Of a stretch of 34,681 nt of DNA, positions 1 through 8,497 are shown one piece after another. Source of the DNA: an uncultured Prevotella sp. (GTDB taxonomy: Bacteria; Bacteroidota; Bacteroidia; Bacteroidales; Bacteroidaceae). The number at the start of each line of letters is the position of its first letter. The first letter of the stretch is position 1. The notes under the pieces were generated by a model, which saw nothing but the letters and a program-made list of their open reading frames with translations, did not search any database and was not told the DNA's origin. The position numbers and the translations under genes are program-made. The stretch covers positions 1 through 34,681 of the forward strand of contig UQHJ01000024.1 in assembly GCA_900540885.1 (NCBI GenBank), given 5' to 3'.

Positions 1-370
1 TAATGCATTAATAATCAATGCCTTACAATTGGAAATGTTGCAGTTTTTATCCGAATAATTTTGGTGCGTCTGCCCTGGTTAACGTGCATTAGTTAGCGTC
101 CACTGGCCAGTGTACGTGTTTCTACTGGGCAGTATACGTGTTTCCACAGGCCAGTGGAAACATGTGCACTGCCCAGTGGACGCTAACTATTTGTGGTTAA
201 ACGATTGACAATTCGTTGTTAACGATTTAAATTGACCGCTTCCCTCTTTAATAGTAAGATAGGTAGCCTTTGTTTTGTTTTTATTTATGGTTCTGTAACG
301 TAACTGTTCGACAAATTGCAGTTTATACTTGTCATAAGAAATAATCAGACCTATATAGTTCTTTACAGAG
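1..370. other. Gene-free stretch downstream of rpsP
   Basis: I see no credible gene here. A 67-codon open frame on the minus strand (187-390) starts inside the rpsP terminator stem and has no recognisable motif, so I do not call it. The stretch holds the palindromic array at 91-188 and a plus-strand TAnnTTTG match at 56-63 without a well-spaced upstream TTTG box. Confidence 0.6.
91..188. repeat. 98-bp modular palindromic array with exact 22-bp period
   Basis: Four 12-bp near-palindromes lie at 101-112, 123-134, 145-156 and 167-178, exactly 22 bp apart. All are variants of cactggccagtg: cactggccagtg, tactgggcagta, cacaggccagtg and cactgcccagtg. Three 10-bp spacers separate them. The first two are identical (tacgtgtttc at 113-122 and 135-144), and the third (157-166, gaaacatgtg) is nearly their reverse complement. 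The whole is bounded by perfect 10-bp inverted repeats, agttagcgtc (91-100) and gacgctaact (179-188). It could fold as one long imperfect hairpin or present four dyads on one DNA face. Its function is unknown. A repetitive extragenic palindrome or a cooperative protein-binding site are both possible. Confidence 0.9.
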
Positions 371-372
371 CC

Positions 373-410
373 AAAAAAAAGACCAAACATCTTGTACGAT
401 GTTTGGTCTT
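373..410 (-). terminator. Intrinsic terminator of rpsP
   Basis: A perfect 12-bp stem (379-390 with 399-410) encloses an 8-nt loop. Read on the minus strand it runs straight into eight T residues (373-380). It lies 35 bp after the rpsP stop codon, so it is a textbook rho-independent terminator. Confidence 0.92.
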
Positions 411-444
411 AAATCATTTTAAGTGTGAAGTGTAAGCTTCAAGA

Positions 445-987
445 TTATGCTTCGGCGGGAGCTTCAGCAGCCTCTTCAGTAGCTTCAGCGTTAGCAGCGG
501 CTTCAGCTTCTGCTGCAGCGGCAGCAGCAGCGGCCTTCTTCTCAGCTACCTTTTCAGCAATCTTTTCGTTTACCTTCTTTTCAGCTTCAAGACGAGCTTC
601 AGCAGCGGCCTTCTTGTCAGCAGCCTTCTTGTCAGCAGCAGCAGTAGCCTTAGCGTCCTTAGCTTGCTTCCAAGCTTCGAACTTAGCTTGTGCAGCAGCC
701 TCGTCGAAAGCACCCTTACGAACACCACCATTGAGGTGCTTCATAAGCATAACGCCTTCATTAGAAAGGATGTTGCGAACAGTGTCAGTAGGCTGAGCAC
801 CATTCTCTACCCAATAAAGGGCGCGTTCAAAATTCAAATCTACTGTAGCAGGATTGGTGTTAGGGTTGTAGGTACCAATCTTTTCAGTAAACTTACCATC
901 ACGTGGTGCTCTTACGTCAGCAATTACGATGCTGTAGAATGCATAGCTCTTACGGCCATGACGTTGCAAACGGATTCTTGTTGCCAT
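445..987 (-). CDS. rpsP: 30S ribosomal protein S16 with Ala/Lys/Glu-rich C-terminal tail
   Basis: S16 is a small-subunit ribosomal protein needed for 30S assembly. The N-terminal part (residues 1 to about 85) is classic S16: MATRIRLQRHGRK, then YxIVIAD with a PRDG turn, IGTYNP, and the ALYWVENGAQPTDTVRNIL segment. Bacterial S16 is usually about 80-90 residues, but this protein has 180. The extra half (about 95-180) is almost only Ala, Lys and Glu, probably a charged helix or coiled coil, and ends in an acidic EAAEAPAEA run. Long tails of this sort are, as I recall, usual in Bacteroidales S16. The gene stands alone, with its own promoter upstream and a strong terminator downstream. The start is the ATG that gives the conserved MATRIRL N-terminus. 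Confidence 0.97.
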   Translation of the reverse strand: MATRIRLQRHGRKSYAFYSIVIADVRAPRDGKFTEKIGTYNPNTNPATVDLNFERALYWVENGAQPTDTVRNILSNEGVMLMKHLNGGVRKGAFDEAAAQAKFEAWKQAKDAKATAAADKKAADKKAAAEARLEAEKKVNEKIAEKVAEKKAAAAAAAAEAEAAANAEATEEAAEAPAEA

Positions 988-1042
988 TTGTTTTGTTTGT
1001 TTTAATAGGTTTGAATTATGCCGCTATCTCGTAACGGCGGTG

Positions 1043-1071
1043 CAAAAGTACAACTTTCTTTTGATTTACAA
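1043..1071 (-). promoter_or_regulatory. rpsP promoter
   Basis: On the minus strand, TACTTTTG (plus-strand 1043-1050) matches the Bacteroidetes -7 box TAnnTTTG. A TTG lies 18 nt upstream (1069-1071) as a partial -33 box. It sits about 55 bp before the rpsP start, leaving a leader of roughly 50 nt that can form a short stem (gccgct/gcggc-type pairing around 1020-1040). Confidence 0.65.
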
Positions 1072-1148
1072 TGCTTTTATGTCTTCTTATTGTAAAAATA
1101 TTAGTTTTGTTAGCCTAAAAAATGTCTTTCGAGGCAAGATATAATGAT

Positions 1149-1188
1149 AAAAAAGAACGCTGCTATCTTTTTATTAATAGCAGCGTTC
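1149..1188 (-). terminator. Terminator of the DPP5-MFS unit
   Basis: A perfect 12-bp stem (1155-1166 with 1177-1188) with a 10-nt loop is followed on the minus strand by a T-run (1149-1154). It lies 23 bp past the stop of the MFS gene. Confidence 0.9.
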
Positions 1189-1211
1189 ACGGGTTTATGG
1201 TGACTTTTCTA

Positions 1212-2585
1212 TTACTTCTTTATGTTAGGCTTTTGTAGGCCGTATCCCTTACGTTTGTCCTCCATGATGAGGAGCAATGAAATAACGATAGCGATTGCAC
1301 CGAAGCAAGCAAAGATTGTCATTGATTGTGTGTAGTCAATGGTCTTACCGTCGGCCATTGTATTAGCTTGGTTGACTTTACCTATCCATACGGGGACAAG
1401 GGCCAAACCGATATTCTGAATGTAGAAGATAAGTGCGTAGGCCGTACCTAAGAGCTTCATAGGAATGATTTTAGGTACAGAAGGCCACATAGCTGAAGGC
1501 ACAAGACCGAAAGCGATGCCCAATACGATCATTACGATAATGGCCAATACCCATGAGTTGAGCGGTAGAGCAAAGGTGATATGTACCAACGTGAGCAGAG
1601 TACTACCGATTAACATAAGCGTCGCGCCCTTGCCATATTTGTCGTAAATGCTACCAAAGAGGGGAGTAAGGAAAATTGTACCAAAGGGAAGCATGGCTGG
1701 GATGAGTCCTGCAGTAGCTTCAGGCACGTTGTATTTCATTACCATTAGTTTGGTGGCAAACTTAAGGAAGGGGAATACACCCGCGTAAAACATGAGGCAG
1801 AGGACAGCAACATACCAGAAGCCGCGGTTGCAGAAGAGTGTGCCGAGGTCGGAGAACTTAAATCCTTCTTCAGGTTCTGATTGTACAGCAGCAGCTGAAG
1901 CGTCCTCTTTCTTATCCATAATGCAATATACGATGAAGGCAATCATGCCAGCACAAAGCATGGCAGCACCGAGACCTACTGAGGCAGATACGCCTCCCAT
2001 AGCCTTGGCAAAAGGCAATGCTAAGGCCAAAGCTCCTGCTGTACCAATACGTGCTAAGGCTACTTGTAAACCCATAGCCAGTGCAAGTTCGTGACCTGTA
2101 AACCATTTTACGATTACCTTACTTACGGTGATACCTGCTATCTCGCAGCCTACACCGTAAACGGCAAATCCTGTAGCGGCAAAAACGACTTGTGTGTGAT
2201 AACTACCAAAGAAAGGTACAGCGATAGTTCCGTCAAAGTCGTGACTAACAGCGTACCATTTAATCAATGCACCACCGAACATCAAAATGGTAGACATAAT
2301 GCCCGTAAAGCGAATACCAAACTTGTCGAGTATGATGCCGCCAAAGAAAAGCAGCAGCAAGAATACATTGAAGTAACCGTATGCTCCAGAGAAGAAGCCA
2401 TATTCGTCACTCGTCCAACCCAAACCGAGTCCGCCGTTAGCTTTGGCGGCTGTAAGGAGGGGTTCGAGCGGTGACATCACGTCGGTAAAGAAGTAGCCGA
2501 ACATCATTGTAACGCTGACAATGACGAGGGCTGTCCAGCGAGCAGATTTAGAGTCGCTCAGCTTTTGTTGAATCATTTCTTTCAT
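1212..2585 (-). CDS. MFS transporter, MFSD1-like; putative dipeptide transporter
   Basis: This is a 457-residue inner-membrane carrier with about 12 membrane segments in two halves, split by a charged cytoplasmic loop at about 228-243. Each half has an MFS motif-A-like loop: GGIILDKFGIR near 82-92 and FGSIYDKYGKG in the second half. From memory it aligns well with animal MFSD1, a lysosomal dipeptide uniporter. Shared stretches are WFTGHELALAMGLQVALARIG (human WFKGKELNLVFGLQLSMARIG), VFPF, DKYGKG, and ALWP/LGTAY/IQNLGLA-like blocks. E148 and R179 lie 31 residues apart, as do the MFSD1 substrate residues I recall as E150 and R181. The gene starts 12 bp after a secreted S9 dipeptidyl-peptidase gene, which fits import of its products. 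That it is an MFS carrier is certain. The substrate is inferred. Confidence 0.9.
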   Translation of the reverse strand: MKEMIQQKLSDSKSARWTALVIVSVTMMFGYFFTDVMSPLEPLLTAAKANGGLGLGWTSDEYGFFSGAYGYFNVFLLLLFFGGIILDKFGIRFTGIMSTILMFGGALIKWYAVSHDFDGTIAVPFFGSYHTQVVFAATGFAVYGVGCEIAGITVSKVIVKWFTGHELALAMGLQVALARIGTAGALALALPFAKAMGGVSASVGLGAAMLCAGMIAFIVYCIMDKKEDASAAAVQSEPEEGFKFSDLGTLFCNRGFWYVAVLCLMFYAGVFPFLKFATKLMVMKYNVPEATAGLIPAMLPFGTIFLTPLFGSIYDKYGKGATLMLIGSTLLTLVHITFALPLNSWVLAIIVMIVLGIAFGLVPSAMWPSVPKIIPMKLLGTAYALIFYIQNIGLALVPVWIGKVNQANTMADGKTIDYTQSMTIFACFGAIAIVISLLLIMEDKRKGYGLQKPNIKK

Positions 2586-2597
2586 AAAGTGTATGTA

Positions 2598-4766
2598 TTA
2601 TTTTAAATATTTATCTAACCAGCGGAAGAAGGTGCGCTGCCATAATATGCCGTTTTGTGGCTTTAGTACCCAGTGATTTTCATCGGGGAATAAAAGCAGT
2701 TGAGCATCAATGCCACGCATACGTGCCGTGTTGAAGGCAGACTCTGCGTGCGTGTATTCTATGCGGAAGTCTTTTTGACCATGAATGCACAGAATGGGAG
2801 TGTCCCATTTATCAACGTAAAGGTGGGGTGAGGTAGTAAACACCTTTTGCACTTGTCCGTCAGCTGCTTTCTTCCAAGGTGCGCTACCCATGTCCCAGTT
2901 GGGAAACCACATTTCTTCCGTTTCAACATACTGTTGTTGCGTGTTGTAAATGCCGTCGTGAGCGATGAATGCTTTAAAGCGTTTGTTGTGATTGCCAGCT
3001 AACCAATAGACGCTATAGCCACCGAAACTTGCGCCTACAGCACCTAAATGGTCTTTATCAACATAGGGCTCTTTGGCAATGTCGTCAATTGCACTTAAGT
3101 AGTCTTGCATGCAGAGTCCTGAGTAATCGCCCGAAATCTCTTCCAGCCATTCCATGCCAAAGCCTGGTAAACCGCGACGGTTGGGGGCTATGACGATGTA
3201 GTCGTTGGCTGCCATGATTTGCATGTTCCAACGGAAGCTCCAAAATTGGCTAACGGGTGATTGTGGACCACCTTCGCAGAAGAGCAGGGTGGGGTACTTC
3301 TTACTGGGATCGAAGTGGGGAGGGTAGATAACCCAGCATAGTTCTTCTTTGCCGTCAATGGTTTTTACCCAACGTTCTTCAACCTTGCCAAAGGTAAGGT
3401 TGTCGTAAAAGAATTTGTTCTCTTCTGTAAGCTGTTGAACTTTAGCCTCTTTCTTTATAGGAAGTACAAACACTTCGTCTGCGCTGCTCATGCTCTGACG
3501 CTTGCAGTATAGACTCTTTCCGTCGGGTGAGAGACCTAATAAAGAGTAGTCGGCTACGTCGTTAGTGAGTGCTTTGTGTTCACCCTTCAGATTGGTTTGA
3601 TAAATATTGGTCTTGCCGTGCCATACGCCAGTGAAGTAGAGCGTCTTGCTATCTTTGCTCCAACAGAACTCATTCACACCGCTTTCGAACTTTTCGGTAA
3701 CGTAGTTTTTCTTCTTACTACGCAAGTCAAGTACGCATAAGCGAGTACGGTCGCTTTCGTAGCCGTCGCGTTCCATACTGCTCCAAGCAATGTAGCGTCC
3801 GTCAGGTGAGAATTGTGGATTTTGGTCGTAACCCATGTTGCAGTCTGTACGGGGGTGATTAACTGCTTGGTTTTTTAACGAACGATCCGCCTCGACTGCT
3901 GGTGCACTATAGTTTGCAGGTTTGCAAAGGTTGGTAGTGCTACCAGTTGTCGTATCGTAAAGGAATATGTCACTATCGGTGCTAATAGCATAATCTTTGC
4001 CCACCTTCTTGCGACAAGTGTAGGCAATGGATTTCGAATCAGGACTCCATGCTAATTGTTCTATGCCTCCGAAGGGCATCATGGGACATTCGTAGGGTTC
4101 GCCTTTCAGTATGTCTTGTGCGTTTGTTATGGTAGAGCCGTCAAAATCAGCAATAAAAGGGTGGGGCGCAGAGGTGACGTATGTATCCCAATGTTTATAC
4201 ATGAGGTCATTTATCACCATACCCGTGGCTAAAGGTAAGTCGGCATCGTTCTTTTGAATGCTATGGTTTTGGTCTACCTCCATGATGAGAATAACCTTCT
4301 TTTCGTCGGGCGAGAATAGAAAGTCAGCCACGTCGCTCTGTGTGTGGCTAATTTGCTGACGTGATGTGCCGTCAGCGTTCATCTTCCAAAGTTGACTGCT
4401 GCCCGATTCGGAAGAGAGGTAAACAATCTCTTTTCCACCATTAACGTAGGTGGCTCCCATTTCGCTATGGGTGCTTGTCGTGAGTTGTGTAGACTTGTGT
4501 GAGTTGAGATTGAGTGTGTAAAGTACTGAGTGACTCTTATTTTGTTTAACACTGTAATAAGTTACAGCGTATACGGCTTGCTTGCCGTTAGGAGATACTT
4601 TGAAGCCACCGATGCGACCCATAGCCCAAAGTGCTTCAGGGGTCATGCGGTCTGATTGTAAGACTGGCTGTTGCTTGCCTATAAAATCTTGTGCCATAGC
4701 GGGTGTGATAATGGCAGTGCTTGTAGCAATCATAGAGGCTGTAAGCATTGTTCGGATTAAATTCAT
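2598..4766 (-). CDS. S9 family dipeptidyl-peptidase, DPP5-like, secreted
   Basis: This 722-residue prolyl-oligopeptidase-family serine peptidase begins with a signal peptide (residues 1-25, cleavage after AMA). A beta-propeller follows to about 455, with PD40/WD40-like repeats such as FSPDGRYIAWSS (319-330) and LSPDGKSLY. The C-terminal alpha/beta-hydrolase domain carries the full triad: Ser580 in GASFGGY, Asp666 in HGQKDFRI and His698 in DENHWV. The size, the catalytic domain and the phrase HNKRFKAFIAHDG resemble Porphyromonas gingivalis DPP5 (about 684 residues), a periplasmic enzyme that releases dipeptides. It is first in a two-gene unit with the MFS carrier 12 bp downstream. DPP4-type or acylaminoacyl-peptidase activity cannot be excluded from sequence alone. 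No type IX sorting domain is present. Confidence 0.9.
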   Translation of the reverse strand: MNLIRTMLTASMIATSTAIITPAMAQDFIGKQQPVLQSDRMTPEALWAMGRIGGFKVSPNGKQAVYAVTYYSVKQNKSHSVLYTLNLNSHKSTQLTTSTHSEMGATYVNGGKEIVYLSSESGSSQLWKMNADGTSRQQISHTQSDVADFLFSPDEKKVILIMEVDQNHSIQKNDADLPLATGMVINDLMYKHWDTYVTSAPHPFIADFDGSTITNAQDILKGEPYECPMMPFGGIEQLAWSPDSKSIAYTCRKKVGKDYAISTDSDIFLYDTTTGSTTNLCKPANYSAPAVEADRSLKNQAVNHPRTDCNMGYDQNPQFSPDGRYIAWSSMERDGYESDRTRLCVLDLRSKKKNYVTEKFESGVNEFCWSKDSKTLYFTGVWHGKTNIYQTNLKGEHKALTNDVADYSLLGLSPDGKSLYCKRQSMSSADEVFVLPIKKEAKVQQLTEENKFFYDNLTFGKVEERWVKTIDGKEELCWVIYPPHFDPSKKYPTLLFCEGGPQSPVSQFWSFRWNMQIMAANDYIVIAPNRRGLPGFGMEWLEEISGDYSGLCMQDYLSAIDDIAKEPYVDKDHLGAVGASFGGYSVYWLAGNHNKRFKAFIAHDGIYNTQQQYVETEEMWFPNWDMGSAPWKKAADGQVQKVFTTSPHLYVDKWDTPILCIHGQKDFRIEYTHAESAFNTARMRGIDAQLLLFPDENHWVLKPQNGILWQRTFFRWLDKYLK

Positions 4767-4808
4767 GTTGGAATAGGGAAAGAGGGGAGTAAAAGAATGT
4801 AGGTCTAT

Positions 4809-4860
4809 AAAAAAAGAAGCTAAAAGCCAAAACCATAAGAGGAATAGCTTTTAGCTTCTT
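4809..4860 (-). terminator. Terminator of pyrG-yidC
   Basis: A perfect 14-bp stem (4814-4827 with 4847-4860) with a 19-nt loop is followed on the minus strand by a T-run (4809-4815). It begins 21 bp after the yidC stop. Confidence 0.9.
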
Positions 4861-4881
4861 AATAATAAAAGATGATTTTAA

Positions 4882-6780
4882 TTATTTCTGTTGTCTGCGT
4901 TGCTGGATTTCTTGCTGACGCTTCATCATTTCTTCTTGTTGCTTTTGCAAAGCTTCTAAGCGAGCAGCCAATCCGCTTGGCTTTTTGTTGGGATTGTTTT
5001 TGTTTGCTTGATAGTTGGCTTCAAGTTTAGCAAGAAGTTTCTTGTCGTCTGTAGTCTTGCGTAAGTACCACATGGTCAATGCGCTGAAAAGCAATGAGAT
5101 GAAGTAATAGTAGTTAAGACCAGCTGAGTATTTGTTAAACATGAAGAAGAAGAAGAGTGGCATGAGCATCATCATCCATTGCATCATCTTCATCTGCTGT
5201 GCTTGTTCGCCCGACATCGTCTCGCGCTGTTGACGCATAGTCATAAAGCTATAGAGCAAGTTCGTTGCGCAGAATAAGAGACAGAATAGACTGAGGTGAT
5301 TGCCTAAGCCCCAAATGTTGGTGTTCCATGAGATGAGCGAGTCGTAGGTAGACAAGTCATCGGCCCATAAGAAACTTTGTTGGCGCAACTCAATAGCGTT
5401 GGGCACAAAGTTGAACATGGCAATCCAAATAGGCATTTGAATAATCATAGGCAAGCAACCGCCCATAGGACTGACACCGTATTGTGAGTAGAGCGTCATG
5501 GTCTCTTGTTGACGCTTCATGGCGTCTTCTTGCTTGGGGTACTTTGCTGCGATTTCATCCACTTTAGGCTTCAGTACACGCATTTTAGCACTGCTCAGGA
5601 AGCTCTTGCGTGTAGGCACGTAGACAATCGCACGAAGTAATAGCGTAATGAGCAAAAGCACAATACCCATTGGCAAACCAAGGCGTGTGAAGAAATCGAA
5701 GATGTAAAGCGTAAAGAAACGGTTAATCCACTTTACAATTGGCCAACCTAAGTAAACGAGTCCTTGAAGGTCGTTGTCGTGTGTTGAGATCTTGTAATCG
5801 TCCATTGATTGCAGCAAACGATAGTTGTTAGGGCCAAAGTAAAATTGGAACTTTGTTGCTTTCGCTCCCTTTGTGTCGAAGCTTGCAATCATGTTGGCAC
5901 TATAGTTCTTTAAGTAACCAGAGCCTTCTTCTAACTGCTCGCTCTTGACGTTAACGTTCTTCAGCGGTTCTGCTGCAAGCAGTACAGAACTGAAGTATTG
6001 GTTTTTGAAAGCAATCCAATCAACGCTTTCCGTAACGCTTTCTTCTTGCGTTTCGTTTTCTGACATCTTTTTGGTGTCATCATCATGCTTTTTGTAGGTA
6101 AGCGTTGAATACATGTTCTCGAAGTAGAAGCCCTTCTCTTGTTGTGCTACGCGGTCGTGCCAATCTAAGAGAATTGTTTGCGTAGCTCCAGGGAAGTACT
6201 TTTGCAGTCCGTTTGCCTTTACTGAGAAATTAACTAAGTAATTGTTGGGCAAAAGTTGGTATTCAATGTCGATGCTTGCACCATTGTTAGCATTAAGGCG
6301 CATCGTGACAGTGCTATCGGTGGCATTGATAGGGGTGAAGTAGTAGTCTTCAAAGCTAAGTGTACCTTCTTTCGTGTCAACCTTAAAGTTAAGGCCAGCG
6401 TCCTTTGCGTTATAAAGCGTAAGTGGATTCTCGTTTTTCGCTTCAAAGTCCTTATAACTCTTGTATCCGTTTAGCTTTACTTCGCTAATAGCACCACCTT
6501 TTGTGTTAATCTTAACGCTTACTTTCTCGTTTTTCAATACAACTTCTTGTGCTTGTCCTTTAGTAGCAGCATAGAAGATGTCGGTACTATCGGCTTGAGA
6601 GAAAGACAACGGCTTTTGTGCTGCTTCTGCATTATTAGAAGTAGCTTTGTTTTTACCTTGAGAAGTTTGCTCTGTTTGAGAGGCGTGCTGTAATTGTGCT
6701 TCTTGGTTGCTATTGTACCAACCAAAGCCTATAATAACAGCAGCCATTAGCACTAATCCAACGATTGTGTTTTTGTCCAT
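4882..6780 (-). CDS. yidC: Membrane protein insertase YidC
   Basis: YidC inserts and folds inner-membrane proteins, alone or with SecYEG. I chose the ATG at 6780 (632 residues, MDKNTIVGLVLMAAVIIGFG), which places the first membrane helix at residue 4 as is usual. A start at 6852 would add 24 Gly/Pro-rich residues that look like translated spacer. After the helix come a Thr/Gln-rich linker and a large periplasmic beta domain to about 330. The conserved insertase core follows (FFTRLGLPMGIVLLLITLLL, then the groove Arg in RAIVYVPTRKS), then the cytoplasmic helical hairpin, PMGGCLPMIIQMPI and further membrane helices. The C-terminus is basic and Gln-rich (ending QEIQQRRQQK), as expected for ribosome binding. 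It lies 75 bp after pyrG and is probably cotranscribed with it. Confidence 0.95.
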   Translation of the reverse strand: MDKNTIVGLVLMAAVIIGFGWYNSNQEAQLQHASQTEQTSQGKNKATSNNAEAAQKPLSFSQADSTDIFYAATKGQAQEVVLKNEKVSVKINTKGGAISEVKLNGYKSYKDFEAKNENPLTLYNAKDAGLNFKVDTKEGTLSFEDYYFTPINATDSTVTMRLNANNGASIDIEYQLLPNNYLVNFSVKANGLQKYFPGATQTILLDWHDRVAQQEKGFYFENMYSTLTYKKHDDDTKKMSENETQEESVTESVDWIAFKNQYFSSVLLAAEPLKNVNVKSEQLEEGSGYLKNYSANMIASFDTKGAKATKFQFYFGPNNYRLLQSMDDYKISTHDNDLQGLVYLGWPIVKWINRFFTLYIFDFFTRLGLPMGIVLLLITLLLRAIVYVPTRKSFLSSAKMRVLKPKVDEIAAKYPKQEDAMKRQQETMTLYSQYGVSPMGGCLPMIIQMPIWIAMFNFVPNAIELRQQSFLWADDLSTYDSLISWNTNIWGLGNHLSLFCLLFCATNLLYSFMTMRQQRETMSGEQAQQMKMMQWMMMLMPLFFFFMFNKYSAGLNYYYFISLLFSALTMWYLRKTTDDKKLLAKLEANYQANKNNPNKKPSGLAARLEALQKQQEEMMKRQQEIQQRRQQK

Positions 6781-6855
6781 GTCTTGCTTTAACGGGTTTG
6801 CGGGTAATGGGATAGGAGGCGGTGAGCCTCCTGTCTTCACCCATTCACCCAATTA

Positions 6856-8463
6856 TTATTTTTTATTTTCAATTGCAGCCTTTACGAAGTCGAGGAACAA
6901 GGGGTGCGGTTTAAGCACCGTGCTTGAATATTCGGGGTGGAATTGCGTACCGACGTACCAAGAGAGGGTAGGAACCTCTACGATTTCGACTAAGTCGGTG
7001 TCGGGATTGGTACCTACGCATTCCATACCAGCAACTTCGTATTGTGAGCGGAAGTCGTTATTGAACTCATAACGATGGCGGTGGCGCTCACGTATAATTT
7101 CTTTACCATAAATCTCGCGCACGCGGCTACCTTTGCGTAAGGTACATTCATAACCTCCAAGACGCATTGTACCACCCATATTGGTAATGTTCTTCTGATC
7201 CTCCATGAGGTCAATAACGTTGTGTTCGGTCTTAGCGTCCATTTCAGCTGAGTTGGCATCGGTTAAGCCTAATACGTTGCGTGCAAATTCGATTACCATC
7301 ATTTGCATACCAAGGCAAATGCCAAATGTCGGACGGTTATGTTCGCGGCAATATTGTGCGGCAATGATTTTACCTTCGATGCCGCGTTGGCCAAATCCTG
7401 GGCATATTACGTAGCCATCCATGCCTTCTAACATTTGGCTGACATTCTCTGGCGTAATCTTCTCAGAGTTGATAAAGTGACATTTTACTTTACGGTCGTT
7501 ATAAGTGCCAGCCTGTGAAAGGGCTTCGAGTATGCTCTTATAGGCATCTTGTAAATCGTACTTGCCTACCAAGCCGATGTTAATAATCTCAGTAGCTTTG
7601 TGGCGTCGGTCAAGGAAAGAACGCCAAGGGCCTAACCCTGGAGTGTCGCCTACAGGCATGTCAAGCTTGCGAAGTATCGTTGCGTCAAGTCCTTGTTCTT
7701 GCATACGAAGAGGTACTTCGTAGATAGTAGGCATATCAAGGCTTTGAACAACGGCCTCGGGTGAAACATTACAGAAAGCGGCTATCTTACGGCGTAGCGC
7801 AGCGCCCAACTCATGTTCTGCACGCAATACCAAGATATCGGGCTGAATACCAAGACTTTGCAACTCTTTAACAGAGTGTTGCGTTGGCTTCGTTTTCAAT
7901 TCGCCTGCGGCAGCGAGGTAAGGCACATAGGTAAGGTGAATGCATACAGCGTTCTTACCCAAATCCCATTTTAACTGTCGAATGGCTTCAAGGAAGGGTT
8001 GGCCTTCGATGTCGCCTACGGTGCCACCGATTTCGGTGATAACGAAGTCGTACTTCTTGGTTTTGCCTAAATAAAGCATATCGCGCTTTATCTCATCGGT
8101 GATGTGGGGAATAACCTGAATGGTCTTGCCAAGGTAGTCGCCACGGCGCTCTTTATCGATAACGCTTTGGTAGATGCGTCCTGTCGTAAAGTTATTGTAG
8201 CGTGTAGTGTGAATGCCTGTAAAGCGTTCGTAGTGTCCGAGGTCTAAGTCTGTCTCTTGCCCATCGTCGGTCACGTAACACTCGCCATGTTCATAGGGGT
8301 TGAGCGTACCGGGGTCGATGTTGATGTAAGGGTCGAACTTTTGAATCGTGATGTTAAATCCACGAGCTTGTAACAATTTGCCAATTGAAGCGGCAATGAT
8401 ACCTTTACCGAGTGACGAGGCAACGCCTCCAGTCACAAAAATGTACTTAGTCTCTGACACCAT
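6856..8463 (-). CDS. pyrG: CTP synthase
   Basis: CTP synthase converts UTP to CTP with ATP and glutamine, the last step of pyrimidine nucleotide synthesis. The length of 535 residues is normal. The amidoligase domain (1 to about 270) has the P-loop-like VTGGVASSLGKG (10-21), the FDPYINIDPGT segment and EIGGTVGDIE (144-153). The glutaminase domain (about 290-535) has PGFGQRG (355-361), nucleophile Cys383 in GICLGMQ, and His509/Glu511 in QFHPEYSS. All key residues are intact. It is the first gene of a unit with yidC and shares an 85-bp divergent promoter region with rsmG. Confidence 0.98.
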   Translation of the reverse strand: MVSETKYIFVTGGVASSLGKGIIAASIGKLLQARGFNITIQKFDPYINIDPGTLNPYEHGECYVTDDGQETDLDLGHYERFTGIHTTRYNNFTTGRIYQSVIDKERRGDYLGKTIQVIPHITDEIKRDMLYLGKTKKYDFVITEIGGTVGDIEGQPFLEAIRQLKWDLGKNAVCIHLTYVPYLAAAGELKTKPTQHSVKELQSLGIQPDILVLRAEHELGAALRRKIAAFCNVSPEAVVQSLDMPTIYEVPLRMQEQGLDATILRKLDMPVGDTPGLGPWRSFLDRRHKATEIINIGLVGKYDLQDAYKSILEALSQAGTYNDRKVKCHFINSEKITPENVSQMLEGMDGYVICPGFGQRGIEGKIIAAQYCREHNRPTFGICLGMQMMVIEFARNVLGLTDANSAEMDAKTEHNVIDLMEDQKNITNMGGTMRLGGYECTLRKGSRVREIYGKEIIRERHRHRYEFNNDFRSQYEVAGMECVGTNPDTDLVEIVEVPTLSWYVGTQFHPEYSSTVLKPHPLFLDFVKAAIENKK

Positions 8464-8497
8464 TTTTGTTCTTTCTAGTAAGTTTCAAATGTTTCAG

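Noticed and set aside
91..188. CRISPR array
   Set aside because: The spacers are only 10 bp and identical or inverted rather than unique, the repeats are 12 bp, and no cas genes are present.
187..390. 67-codon open frame on the minus strand after rpsP
   Set aside because: It starts inside the rpsP terminator stem, has no known motif, and its end runs into the palindromic array.
425..796. Ala/Ser-rich 123-codon frame on the plus strand
   Set aside because: It is the antisense of the low-complexity tail of rpsP. The composition follows from the GCN/GAN codons on the other strand.
6781..6852. Longer yidC start adding 24 residues
   Set aside because: The added stretch is Gly/Pro-rich and puts a polar tail before the first membrane helix. 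The ATG at 6780 gives the standard MDKN N-terminus.
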